A stretch of DNA of 44,746 nt. Source: CAZHAC01 sp964383855 (GTDB taxonomy: Bacteria > Chloroflexota > Dormibacteria > Dormibacterales > Dormibacteraceae). A model generated the notes under the pieces. That model searched no databases. It saw only the letters and a list, made by a program, of their open reading frames with translations, and was not told the origin of the DNA. Shown here in pieces: positions 24,378 to 32,310 of this stretch. The stretch's first letter is position 1. Each line of letters starts with the position of its first letter. Both the position numbers and the translations under genes were made by a program. The stretch covers positions 1 to 44,746 of the forward strand of contig CAYLIP010000017.1 in the NCBI GenBank assembly GCA_964383855.1. The letters run 5' to 3'.

Positions 24378-25979
24378 TCAGCTGAAGTAGGCCTCCCCGA
24401 GGAAGAGCGCCGGCGCGATCCCCTGCACCTGGTAGCCCTGGAAGTTGTGCTTGAGCACCGCCAGCTGATTGGGTGACATCACCCAGGCGTTGACGGCATC
24501 GGCGGCCAGCGTCTTCAGGACCTGCGCGTAGAGGTCCTTCCGCTTGCCCTCGTTGGGCTCGGCGTCGGCCTGCTTGATCTGGGAAGCGACGGTCGGGTTG
24601 TTGTAGCCCCAGTAGTACTTGGGGTTGGCGTAGTTGCCGATGTCGCGCTCCTCGACGTGGTTGATGATCGTCAGGTCGTAGTCCTGCGGCGCGAGGAACA
24701 CCGAGTTCAGCCAGCGCGGGAACTCCATCGGCGTGATGCTGAGCGTGACGCCGATCGCCTTCAGCTGGCTGTTCAGGATGTCCGAGCCGCGCACGGCGTA
24801 GGGGAAGGCGCTGATCTGGGCCAGCCGGAGCGTCAGGCTGGACTGGCCCGCCGCCGCCAGCAGCTGCTTGGCCTTGGCGACGTCGTGGGTGTTCACGCTG
24901 GTCTCGTCGACGTAGTAGGGCTCGCCCCCGTTGGGCGCCGCGTGCGAGCCGATGGGAACCGCATAGCCGGACTGGATGCCGTCGATCCAGGCCTTGCGGT
25001 CGATGGCGGCGTAGATCGCCTGCCGGACCCGCTTGTCGGCCAGCGGGCCGCTCTTGTTGTTGATCGAGACCATCACCTTGCCGGTGGGGGCGCCCTTGAT
25101 GACCCGGAAGTTCTGGTTGGAGGTGAATGCCTGCAGCTGCTCGGGGCCGCCCACCTGCCCGATGGCGTCGATGTCGCCCGCGGTGAGGGCGTTGTTCATG
25201 GCGTTGGCGTCGCCGATGAACCGGAACTCGACTTCCTTGAGCCTGGCCTTGCTCCCCCAGTAGCCGTCGTTGCGGGTCAGCTGGAGCGAGGAGCCCCGGT
25301 TCCAGGCGCCGAACTTGAAGGGTCCGGTGCCGACCGGGCTGGTCTTGTTGCCGTCGACCGTCTTCTGGGACACGATGCAGGCCGAGCCGGCGCCCATGTG
25401 GAAGAGCCAGTTGTCGCTGTAGGTGCTGAGCGCCACCTTGACGGTGTGGTCGTCGGTCGCGGTCACCGACTGGACGGGCCCCCAGTAGTCGGCGTGGGGA
25501 TTCTTGTTGGCGGGATCCTTGGCCCGGTTCCACGAGTAGACGACGTCCTGCGCCGAGAAGGCGGATCCGTCGTGCCACTTCACGCCCTGCGCCAGGTGGA
25601 AGGTCACCGTCGTGCCGTCGGAGGAAGTCTCCCAGCTGCGGGCCAGGTTGCCGACGATCTTGCCGGTGGCGTCGAGCCGGACCAGGCCCTCGTAGACGTT
25701 GCTGAGGAGGCAGGTGGCGATCGAGGCGGTGGCGTCTGCCGTGGGGTCCATCGAGGTCGGCTCCTGGATGATCCCGACGATCGCCTTGCTCCTCGTCGAA
25801 GCCGCCTGCCCGCCTGTCGAGCTCGTGCCGCAGGCGGCGACCAGGGAGGAGGCGAGGGGCAGGCCCAGCCCGAGCACGCCAAGCCGGCGCAGCGCCTCCC
25901 GCCTGCTGATCCTGCCGGCCATGAGGTTGCCCAGCTGCCGCACCACGTCGGCGTCCCGCCGGATCTCGCTGTCGTCCAT
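24378..25979 (-). CDS. Peptide-binding lipoprotein of ABC importer (family 5, DppA-like)
   Basis: A 533-residue solute-binding protein of the extracellular family 5. The N-terminus has a twin-arginine-like SRREALRRLG and a lipobox LVAAC with C50, so it is probably exported by Tat and lipid-anchored. Family landmarks are GNLARSWE, HLAQGVKWHDGSAFSAQDV and GTGPFKF. It captures peptides or similar solutes for DppB-C-D-F downstream. The ATG at 25979 has GGGAGG five bases upstream. The leader contains two copies of a 12-base purine-rich unit (CAAGAGCGGCGG / CAAGAGCGGCGA). Confidence 0.92.
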   Translation of the reverse strand: MDDSEIRRDADVVRQLGNLMAGRISRREALRRLGVLGLGLPLASSLVAACGTSSTGGQAASTRSKAIVGIIQEPTSMDPTADATASIATCLLSNVYEGLVRLDATGKIVGNLARSWETSSDGTTVTFHLAQGVKWHDGSAFSAQDVVYSWNRAKDPANKNPHADYWGPVQSVTATDDHTVKVALSTYSDNWLFHMGAGSACIVSQKTVDGNKTSPVGTGPFKFGAWNRGSSLQLTRNDGYWGSKARLKEVEFRFIGDANAMNNALTAGDIDAIGQVGGPEQLQAFTSNQNFRVIKGAPTGKVMVSINNKSGPLADKRVRQAIYAAIDRKAWIDGIQSGYAVPIGSHAAPNGGEPYYVDETSVNTHDVAKAKQLLAAAGQSSLTLRLAQISAFPYAVRGSDILNSQLKAIGVTLSITPMEFPRWLNSVFLAPQDYDLTIINHVEERDIGNYANPKYYWGYNNPTVASQIKQADAEPNEGKRKDLYAQVLKTLAADAVNAWVMSPNQLAVLKHNFQGYQVQGIAPALFLGEAYFS

Positions 25980-26063
25980 CTGGTCCTCCCGTCGCTCCTG
26001 CCGCAGCTCCCGTCGCCGCTCTTGCCGCCGCTCTTGGATGTGGGACGGATGCTAAACCGAGCG

Positions 26064-26846
26064 CTAGAGCGGCGGCGTGAAGCGGCCGTCCTGCGCCAGC
26101 CAGCCGCCGTCGACCACCAGGTAGGAGCCCGTCACGTAGCTGCCGGCGTCCGAGCAGAGGAAGACGACGGCACCCACCATCTCCGACGGCGCCGCCCAGC
26201 GGCCGAGCGCGCTCTTGGCCGCGTACGCGTCGTACCACGCGGGACTGTTCTTGATCTGCGCTGTCAGCGGGGTCTCGACCACGCCCGGCGCGACCGCGTT
26301 GACCCGCACGCGCCGCGGCCCCAGCTCCGAGGCCAGGGTGCGCGCCAGCTGGAGCGCGCCGGCCTTGGTGGCGGCGTAGATCGACTGCCCCGGCTCCACG
26401 GTCTGGGCCCGGATCGACGAGAAGACGACGATCGAGCCGCCCCGGCCGCTCTCCGCCATCGCCTGGCCGAAATCGCGCATCAGCCGGAAGGTGCCGACCA
26501 GGTTGAGCTCGAAGACGCGCCGGACGTCTTCGTCCGTGAGGTCGGCGGCGCGCTTGCGGACGTTGATCGCCGGCGTGATGACCAGGGCATCGGGCGTGCC
26601 CGCGGCGAGGGCGTTGGCGCACGACTCGGGGTCGCGCATGTCGATCTCCAGCGCCGACGCCTGGCCGCCCTCGCCCGCGATGGCGGCGGCCGTCCCCCGC
26701 GCGGCGCCGGCGTCGAGGTCGGCGCAGACGACCGCCGCCCCGAACGCGGCCAGGCCGTGGGCGCAGGCCTCGCCGATGCCGCTGCCGGCGCCGATCACGA
26801 GCGCCGTCCGCCCGGTCATGTCGAAGAGCTTTGTGTACTCGCGCAT
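26064..26846 (-). CDS. Short-chain dehydrogenase/reductase (FabG-like)
   Basis: A 260-residue classical SDR with cofactor loop GAGSGIGEA, DLDAG after the second strand, catalytic FSSIRAQ and YAATK. NNAG is replaced by TPAIN, seen in some divergent SDRs. The C-terminus VVDGGWLAQDG is standard. The ATG at 26846 is 29 bases after the hot-dog gene stop; the two could act together on a beta-hydroxyacyl substrate, as many MaoC-SDR pairs do. The peptide importer follows 84 bases downstream. The substrate is unknown. Confidence 0.88.
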   Translation of the reverse strand: MREYTKLFDMTGRTALVIGAGSGIGEACAHGLAAFGAAVVCADLDAGAARGTAAAIAGEGGQASALEIDMRDPESCANALAAGTPDALVITPAINVRKRAADLTDEDVRRVFELNLVGTFRLMRDFGQAMAESGRGGSIVVFSSIRAQTVEPGQSIYAATKAGALQLARTLASELGPRRVRVNAVAPGVVETPLTAQIKNSPAWYDAYAAKSALGRWAAPSEMVGAVVFLCSDAGSYVTGSYLVVDGGWLAQDGRFTPPL

Positions 26847-26875
26847 CGACGCGAGTATCGCGTCACCGGAGAGGC

Positions 26876-27658
26876 TCAGTCGACGAAGGACGGCCGGTAG
26901 ATCGCGGTGTAGGGCGCCACCCGCATGACCGGCTCGGTGCCCCGTACCGCGAGCACATCCAGCTGAACGAACCGGTGTCCCTTCTTCTCGAAGAGCGCGG
27001 TGACGCGGGCGCGCACCGACAGCCGGTCGTCCCAGCCGGCCGGCCTGAAGAAGAAGGCGCGGCTGGAGACGTGCATCCACGGCGGAAGCGAGACGTTGGC
27101 CGCGATCACTCCGTCGGCCAGCCGCAGCAGGTGGCCGGGATGAACCACCCGCTGCGCCTCGAAGACGGGCAGGGTCTCACGCACCTCGTCGAGCTGTGCC
27201 CGGGCCTCCGCCTCCCCGATCGTCACCGTGGTCGAGCCCAGCACCGGCCGGGCCTCGAAGGCCTGGCGGGTCGCCGGCGGCCGCGGCTCGGGCAGGGCCT
27301 CTTCGGGCCACGCGGTTGGGTCGGGGGGCGGCTCATCCGGTCCCGGGCCCGCGCTGCCGGCGGCGCAGATCTCGCCGGCGGCGTTCACCACCTGCAGTTC
27401 GAGGCGGTCACCGGCCTCTGTGGCCCTGACCGTGAGCCGGTCGCCGTCGTAAACGGGCCGCGAGAAGCGGGCCTCCATCAGGCCCCGGTGCATCCATTCC
27501 AGCCCCCATGCCTCGCAGACCGGGTGTGCCATGTAGGCGAAGACGTCGACGCCCGGCACCAGGCCCCCGCTAAAGCCGAAGGAGCGGGCCAGCTCGGGGT
27601 CGTGGATGCGGTTCTCGTGGTCGGCCGCCCGGTTGAAGGCGGTGACCAGGTACTCCAT
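26876..27658 (-). CDS. Double hot-dog, MaoC-like dehydratase family protein
   Basis: A 260-residue protein with two hot-dog domains. The N-terminal one has HDPELARSFGFSGGLVPGVDVFAYM, the MaoC-type hydratase motif with a possible catalytic Asp and His; the C-terminal one (about 145-255) has only the fold. Double hot-dog hydratases act on enoyl-CoA esters. The exact substrate is not visible. ATG 27658 has TAGCAT seven bases upstream (leaderless type), giving this gene a promoter separate from the protease gene before it. Confidence 0.75.
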   Translation of the reverse strand: MEYLVTAFNRAADHENRIHDPELARSFGFSGGLVPGVDVFAYMAHPVCEAWGLEWMHRGLMEARFSRPVYDGDRLTVRATEAGDRLELQVVNAAGEICAAGSAGPGPDEPPPDPTAWPEEALPEPRPPATRQAFEARPVLGSTTVTIGEAEARAQLDEVRETLPVFEAQRVVHPGHLLRLADGVIAANVSLPPWMHVSSRAFFFRPAGWDDRLSVRARVTALFEKKGHRFVQLDVLAVRGTEPVMRVAPYTAIYRPSFVD

Positions 27659-27665
27659 TGCCCCG

Positions 27666-27671
27666 ATGCTA
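27666..27671 (-). promoter_or_regulatory. -10 box of the double hot-dog gene
   Basis: TAGCAT on the minus strand lies seven bases before the ATG at 27658. Confidence 0.45.
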
Positions 27672-27721
27672 AGTCGGTTGGTCCCGGCGCCTGCGGGTCC
27701 GCCCGCCTACCCGCCCGGCGC

Positions 27722-28702
27722 TCAAGGCGCCAGCGTGGGCACCGCCGTCAGCCGCTGGAGGCGGCCGTCGCGGAGCACCTCCAGGTCGAAGGCGCGGCCG
27801 GCGTCGGCCCCGATCATCCGGGCCTGGAGATCACCCGTGCGGGAGACCGCAGACCCTGCGGCGCCCAGGATCAGGTCCCCGGCTCGCAGACCGGCGCGGG
27901 CGGCCGGGCTGCCCTCCACCACCTCGGCCACGCCCACCGCCGTGCGCCGGCCCAGGCGCTCGGCGACGGGGGGCGGCAGGGGCTGGGTCCCGCCGGCGAT
28001 ACCCAGATAGCCGCGGCGGACGCGCCCCTCTCTGGTGAGGGCATCGAGGATGCGCCGCGTGGTGGCGTTGATGGGAACCGCCAGCCCGAGGCCGACCCCG
28101 GCGACCGCGGTGTTGATGCCCACCAGGCGGCCCCGGCTGTCGGCGAGGGCGCCGCCGGAGTTGCCGGGGTTCAGCGCCGCGTCGGTCTGGATCACGTTGT
28201 CGACGATCCTGCGTTCGCGGCCGCGCCTCGACATGGTGGGCAGGCTCCGCCCGAGCGCGCTGACCACGCCGGCTGTGACGGTGCCCGCGAAACCGAGCGG
28301 GTTGCCGACCGCCACCACCAGCTGGCCGACCCGAAGGCGATCGGCGTCACCGACCTGGATGGGGTCCAGGCGGGCGCCCTCGGCGCGGGCCAGGGCGAGG
28401 TCGGAAAGAGGGTCGGTACCCAGCACCCGCAGCGGGAACGACTCGCCGTCGGCAAAGGCGGCGGTGCCTCGGCCGGCACCGTCGACGACGTGGGCCGAGG
28501 TGACGAGCAGTCCATCCGAGCCGAGGAGGACGGCCGAGCCCGCCCCGCCCGCCGGCCCGCGGTCGACCCGCACGCTCGCAACTGTCCTCAGAACCAGTTC
28601 TGCGACCCGGCTGACGGTGGAGGAGTAGGCGTCGAGGGCCTCCTCCTCCATCTGCTCCAGGCCGTCACGGGGCGCCTCGGACAGCATCTCGGGGAGGGCC
28701 AT
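27722..28702 (-). CDS. DegP/HtrA-like serine protease with PDZ domain
   Basis: A 326-residue trypsin-like protease. The catalytic triad is complete: H71 in VTSAHVV, D101 in DPLSDLAL and S182 in NPGNSGGAL. A PDZ domain covers about 235-320. Unlike most HtrA proteins it has no signal peptide and no membrane anchor: the first 40 residues are acidic and helical. It may therefore work in the cytoplasm or be secreted some other way. The ATG at 28702 shares a base with the stop of the small upstream gene (TGATG), so the two are coupled. Confidence 0.9.
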   Translation of the reverse strand: MALPEMLSEAPRDGLEQMEEEALDAYSSTVSRVAELVLRTVASVRVDRGPAGGAGSAVLLGSDGLLVTSAHVVDGAGRGTAAFADGESFPLRVLGTDPLSDLALARAEGARLDPIQVGDADRLRVGQLVVAVGNPLGFAGTVTAGVVSALGRSLPTMSRRGRERRIVDNVIQTDAALNPGNSGGALADSRGRLVGINTAVAGVGLGLAVPINATTRRILDALTREGRVRRGYLGIAGGTQPLPPPVAERLGRRTAVGVAEVVEGSPAARAGLRAGDLILGAAGSAVSRTGDLQARMIGADAGRAFDLEVLRDGRLQRLTAVPTLAP

Positions 28703-29079
28703 CAGATCTCGACCTGCCGCGCTTCGCCCGACTCCTTCTCGCCGGCCTTGTGCCTGCCGGAGCCGCCGGGGTTGAAGTCGGTCGTGGTGCTGCCGCAGGT
28801 CGCACCCCACTGCACGTTGACCTCGAAGTGGTGCTCGGCCTCGCGGGCGATCCAGATCCGGTGCCGGCGGGTCTCCTCGCGGAAGCGCGCGATGCGTCCG
28901 GCCTCGGCGCCGGATCGGGTCCCCTCGGTCGCTCCCTCGGGCAGGGAGGGCGGCGCCAGGGTGCCGACAACCTTGACCTGGCCCTCCTCGAACGTGACCT
29001 CAGGCGCCCCCGTGAACCAGCCGTCCGGGAGCCTTCCGGCAAACCAACCACCGACTGTTTCCAGCTGTGCTTTTTCCAT
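28702..29079 (-). CDS. Small conserved-type protein coupled to HtrA-like protease
   Basis: A 125-residue soluble protein. It has an aromatic N-terminal part (GGWFAGRLPDGWF), a short beta region EVTFEEGQVKVVGTL, a charged helix at about 60-90 (RIARFREETRRHRIWIAREA) and FEVNVQWGATCGST near the C-terminus, then a polar tail. I recall similar N-terminal halves in uncharacterised actinobacterial proteins, but no function. ATG 29079 has TAATGT seven bases upstream (leaderless type). The one-base overlap with the protease suggests a partner or substrate role, by inference. Confidence 0.7.
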   Translation of the reverse strand: MEKAQLETVGGWFAGRLPDGWFTGAPEVTFEEGQVKVVGTLAPPSLPEGATEGTRSGAEAGRIARFREETRRHRIWIAREAEHHFEVNVQWGATCGSTTTDFNPGGSGRHKAGEKESGEARQVEI

Positions 29080-29086
29080 GATTACA

Positions 29087-29092
29087 ACATTA
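29087..29092 (-). promoter_or_regulatory. -10 box of the small protein-HtrA operon
   Basis: TAATGT on the minus strand lies seven bases before the ATG at 29079, inside an AT-rich patch with the repeated element TTACA. It is one of the clearest leaderless-type promoters in the window. Confidence 0.5.
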
Positions 29093-29181
29093 CATCGCAA
29101 CGGACATAGCGTGACGGCCCATTTCTCGATCAACAGTGCTGCTGTCACTTCAGGCGACTGGCGCATTGTCAGGACGCGGGC

Positions 29182-29187
29182 TAGAGT
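29182..29187 (+). promoter_or_regulatory. -10 box of the 134-residue lipoprotein gene
   Basis: TAGAGT lies nine bases before the ATG at 29197 on the plus strand. Confidence 0.4.
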
Positions 29188-29196
29188 GGATTGGCG

Positions 29197-29601
29197 ATGC
29201 GGGCGACCATCGTGGCTCTCAGCATCGTTCCGCTGGCGCTGGCCGGCTGTGCCGCGCCCGGCCAGGGCCTGCATGGCGGCGTCGGAGGCGCGACCGCAAA
29301 CTGCGCGGACGTGTTCGCCTCGGCCATGGCCAGCCGGCATGCGGTGAAGGGGAGCTGGGGTTGTCTCACCCCTTCGATCCAGGACCAGTTCCGCGCGGCC
29401 GGCCTCGACGGTGACGACGGCCTGGCCAGGCTCGCCTCCCGGGCGCCGGTCTACAGCCGCTCCAAGTTCCTCGGCCGTCTCGAGGATGGCGGCTATGTGT
29501 ACTCGCTCGGCGGCGACGCGGGATCCTCGGTGCTCCTGGTCTGGCTGGATGGGGGCGGCAGGGTGGCCGACGTGCGCACCGGGGGGCGGGCGGCCGGATA
29601 G
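29197..29601 (+). CDS. Small exported lipoprotein of unknown function
   Basis: A 134-residue protein with a short signal sequence and lipobox LALAGC, so it should be anchored to the outside of the membrane through that cysteine. The mature part has two more cysteines (TANCAD and SWGCLT) and a region SWGCLTPSIQDQFRAAG resembling small actinobacterial secreted proteins of unknown function. It is divergent from the small protein-HtrA operon with a 117-base gap. A hairpin follows its stop. Function cannot be assigned. Confidence 0.7.
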   Translation: MRATIVALSIVPLALAGCAAPGQGLHGGVGGATANCADVFASAMASRHAVKGSWGCLTPSIQDQFRAAGLDGDDGLARLASRAPVYSRSKFLGRLEDGGYVYSLGGDAGSSVLLVWLDGGGRVADVRTGGRAAG

Positions 29602-29610
29602 GGGTCCGGG

Positions 29611-29636
29611 GGGCGTTGCCCGGGCGGGAAACGCCC
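29611..29636 (+). terminator. Hairpin after the small lipoprotein gene
   Basis: GGGCGTT at 29611-29617 pairs with AACGCCC at 29630-29636 over a 12-base loop, nine bases after the stop codon. No T-run follows. Confidence 0.35.
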
Positions 29637-29709
29637 AGGCGCCCGCACATGTGCGATATCCGAGGCGAAATAAGGCTCAGGCGCCCGCACATGCGCGATA
29701 TCCGAGGCG
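29636..29709. repeat. Two 32-bp direct repeats with internal palindrome
   Basis: The 32-base unit beginning CAGGCGCCCGCACATG occurs at 29636-29667 and 29678-29709, 42 bases apart, with a single mismatch. The first copy contains the perfect palindrome CGCACATGTGCG (29644-29655), and both contain GATATC. It lies in non-coding sequence next to the assembly gap. It may be a dispersed intergenic repeat; only two copies are visible. Confidence 0.75.
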
Positions 29710-29910
29710 TCCGGGCGCCCGGGCTCTACCCGGAGAGCACGAAGAGCCCGGCGCCNNNNNNNNNNNNNNNNNNNNNNNNNNNNNNNNNNNNNNNNNNNNN
29801 NNNNNNNNNNNNNNNNNNNNNNNNNNNNNNNNNNNNNNNNNNNNNNNNNNNNNNNTCCGAGGCGTCCGGGCGCCCGGGCTCTACCCGGAGAGCACGAAGA
29901 GCCCGGCGCC
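29701..29910. other. Contig join: 100 N between identical 55-bp ends
   Basis: Bases 29756-29855 are 100 N. The 55 bases before them (29701-29755) are identical to the 55 bases after (29856-29910). This is what results when two contigs that overlap by one k-mer are joined with a fixed-size gap. The real genome probably has one copy and no missing sequence. The right copy contains the stop codon of the 798-residue gene. Confidence 0.9.
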
Positions 29911-32277
29911 CCAGCTCAGCCGCGGCTCGTGCACGCGCAGCCGCACCAGGTTGAGCGCCCCTCCGGCGGCCGCCGCCACTTCGCCCGGCGCCAGCGCCCG
30001 CCGCGCCCGGGTGGCGTCGGTCGGGTCGTCCCCAAAACCGCCGCTCCGCCAGGTCCCCGCTGACCAGTCGAAGACCTCGACCGCACCGAACCCCGCGCTG
30101 CTGTAGGCGACATCGAGCTGGGCCGGCAGGCGGCCGGGCAGCTGGAGGTCATAGACGTCGGTGAAGCCGCCGCGCGCCCGTTCGCCCGCCGATCCGACCA
30201 GGCGCCTGACCGCCCATACGCTGATCTCCCCGTCGGCGCGCTCGGCGGTGACCGGCATCTCGAAGACGGCCGTCCCGCTCTGCGCCGGCGCCTGTCCGTC
30301 GACCCTGAGGTCGGAGCTCAAGGGGTCCGTGAAGCCGACCAGCCACGCGCTCTGAGGGCCACCGCCGAGCAGCTCGGATCCGAGGGCCCTTGAGATGCGG
30401 GTGGCCGCGTCGGGCGGTCGTCCGGAGGCCAGGGGAGCGTCGGGATCGCCGCTGAAAACGCTGCCCTGGGCGCTCACCTGGACCCGCGCTCCGGGCGCCA
30501 CCATCCCGGCCAGCGGGGTGCGGTGGTAGACGCCGCCCTCGGTCGTGTACAGGACGAGTCCATGCACGGCGCGGGCTCCGTTGTTGTCGATCTCGCCCGT
30601 GATGCGGCCACCGACCGCCTGGAGGTGCGCCGCCACATGGACGGGCTGCCGGCTGACCGAGGCGGTGCCCAGGACGCGGACACCGCCGTAGACAACGCCG
30701 CGCTCCAGGATCAGCGGGCGGGCGGCCGGGATCACGTGCTCTTCCCCCGAGGCCAGGCCGGAGAGCGCCAGGCTGCAGCGCTCACCGCAGCCGCCCTCGG
30801 CGGCTGCTCCGCTGCCGGAGAGGTCGAAGGTGAGGGGCGCCGCCAGCGCCGGCTGGCCGGTCGCGAGGTCGTGGTTGCCCCGGCGCAGGAAGACGATGCG
30901 GTGGTAGTCGACACTGGCAACCGTCCCGTCGGGCGCCAGGCGGAGCACCTGCAGCTGCTCATCGCGGAGGCTGCCCTGCAGCTCGCTGCCGGCCCAGTAG
31001 AAGCCACCGGTGAAGAGCAGGGCGATCAGCGGCGCCGTCACCCAGAGCAGGTCAGGGTTGCGCAGCCGCCGTCTCAAAACCAGGTAGTTGAGGGGCGCCA
31101 CCAGGACCAGGTACAGCAGCAGCACCGGTCCCACGAGCCAGGGCGAGGGCAGCGGCGCCGTGTGCGCCTGGGGGAAAGAGAGGGCCTCCTGGGCGCTTAT
31201 CGCGGGCACCGTCCAGGCTCCCGGCGCGGCGCCTCCGTGGTGCGCCAGCACCTGGCCCAGTGCCTGCGTCCAGGCGGCCTTCGCCAGCTCGGTGCCGGCC
31301 ACCTCAGCGGCCGGGTCGAAGGCCAGGGCGGCGACCGTTCCCGCCCCATAGACGGCGTCGGCGACGAGCACGGCGCCGTCGGCGGCCTGAATCACCGGCC
31401 AGGCCCCCTGGCGCAGCTCGCCGGTGGCCGCCGCGACCAGGGCTGGAGCACGCCCCGGCGACGTGGCGGACACCGCCTCCAGCGCCGCCAGCGGCTCCGG
31501 GGCGGAACCGGTGGCGAGCAGCGGCGAGATCTCGGCGGGCAGCGCGGGAAGGGTCCGGCGCCAGCTCGGGCCGCCCGCCACCACCAGTCCGCCGCCAAGC
31601 CCCACGAAGTCGCGCAGCGCATCCCGCTGGGGAGCCGAAAGCGACTGGAGGTCGAACTGGTCGACGATCACCGCCGAGTACGGCGCCAGCCCCAGCGCCG
31701 ACGCCGGGAAGGTGCGGGCGGTGAACTGCGTCACGCGAACCGTGATCTCGTCGAGCGGCAGCCCCTGGAGCTGCGCGGCGGCCGGCTGGGAGTCGGTCAG
31801 CACGGCCACCGCGGCCGACTGGCTCCGCTCGACGGCGGCGGTCTGCACCGGCGAACCGTCGGAGGACTGCGCCAAGGTCACCGCGCTGTAGAAGTCGGGC
31901 GCGGTGAGCGTGAGAGTGCGGGTCGCCCGGGGGCCGACCTGCACGTGAGCCTCGTAAGCCGCGTCGGGAGCCTGGGCAGGCAGGCGGGGCACCGATCGCG
32001 GAAGCCGCGGTGCCGGCACGGCGGCCGCGGTGCCGTTGACGGCGGCGCTGGTGTCCCGGTCGGAGAGCACCACGTCGCCTTCGAATGGGACGTCGCCAAG
32101 GTTGCGGACGGTGATCAGGTACCGCACCCAGTTCCCCGACCCGACCTCGGTCGCGGTCAGCGTTACCTCGGCCGGGATCGTCTCCCGGCTCTGCGGGCCC
32201 AGGTTCGAGGCGTACCAGGCCGCGCAGGCGAGCGCCAGGCCGACGAAGAGGAGCACGGCGGCGACCCGGTTGGCCAC
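29881..32277 (-). CDS. Large membrane-anchored protein with GATase-like domain
   Basis: A 798-residue protein. It has an N-terminal membrane helix (7-25), an extracellular beta-rich region to about 160, a class I glutamine-amidotransferase-like fold at about 165-370 (AVIVDQFDLQ, then LRDFVGLGGGLVVAGG) with no catalytic cysteine in the usual place, two membrane helices at about 378-432, and a C-terminal beta-rich outer domain. Such proteins are common beside MoxR/VWA genes in Actinomycetota and Chloroflexota and have no known role. The start is a GTG at 32277 with TAGGTT ten bases upstream. The stop lies inside the 55-bp sequence duplicated around the assembly gap. Confidence 0.75.
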   Translation of the reverse strand: MANRVAAVLLFVGLALACAAWYASNLGPQSRETIPAEVTLTATEVGSGNWVRYLITVRNLGDVPFEGDVVLSDRDTSAAVNGTAAAVPAPRLPRSVPRLPAQAPDAAYEAHVQVGPRATRTLTLTAPDFYSAVTLAQSSDGSPVQTAAVERSQSAAVAVLTDSQPAAAQLQGLPLDEITVRVTQFTARTFPASALGLAPYSAVIVDQFDLQSLSAPQRDALRDFVGLGGGLVVAGGPSWRRTLPALPAEISPLLATGSAPEPLAALEAVSATSPGRAPALVAAATGELRQGAWPVIQAADGAVLVADAVYGAGTVAALAFDPAAEVAGTELAKAAWTQALGQVLAHHGGAAPGAWTVPAISAQEALSFPQAHTAPLPSPWLVGPVLLLYLVLVAPLNYLVLRRRLRNPDLLWVTAPLIALLFTGGFYWAGSELQGSLRDEQLQVLRLAPDGTVASVDYHRIVFLRRGNHDLATGQPALAAPLTFDLSGSGAAAEGGCGERCSLALSGLASGEEHVIPAARPLILERGVVYGGVRVLGTASVSRQPVHVAAHLQAVGGRITGEIDNNGARAVHGLVLYTTEGGVYHRTPLAGMVAPGARVQVSAQGSVFSGDPDAPLASGRPPDAATRISRALGSELLGGGPQSAWLVGFTDPLSSDLRVDGQAPAQSGTAVFEMPVTAERADGEISVWAVRRLVGSAGERARGGFTDVYDLQLPGRLPAQLDVAYSSAGFGAVEVFDWSAGTWRSGGFGDDPTDATRARRALAPGEVAAAAGGALNLVRLRVHEPRLSWGAGLFVLSG

Positions 32278-32287
32278 GGTTGGCCCA

Positions 32288-32293
32288 AACCTA
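32288..32293 (-). promoter_or_regulatory. -10 box of the 798-residue membrane protein gene
   Basis: TAGGTT on the minus strand lies ten bases before the GTG at 32277. Confidence 0.35.
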
Positions 32294-32310
32294 CACCAGC
32301 CCTCCCGCGG

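Noticed and set aside
24364..26622. Very long open frames of 750-950 codons across the importer, SDR and membrane-protein regions, such as 24364-26622 minus, 24657-26900 plus, 26831-29347 plus and 30523-33372 plus
   Set aside because: They are shadows of well-supported genes in GC-rich DNA. Their translations are arginine-, proline- and glycine-rich, without recognisable domains, whereas the opposing or neighbouring frames encode full families.
29636..29709. A CRISPR array
   Set aside because: There are only two repeat copies with a ten-base spacer between them, no cas genes, and no further units.
29701..29910. The 55-bp direct repeat as a target-site duplication or attachment site
   Set aside because: It lies exactly at both edges of a 100-N gap and ends with the contigs, so an assembly overlap is the simpler explanation.
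29411..30106. Reading frames running across the N gap
   Set aside because: They depend on unknown bases and a duplicated contig end.
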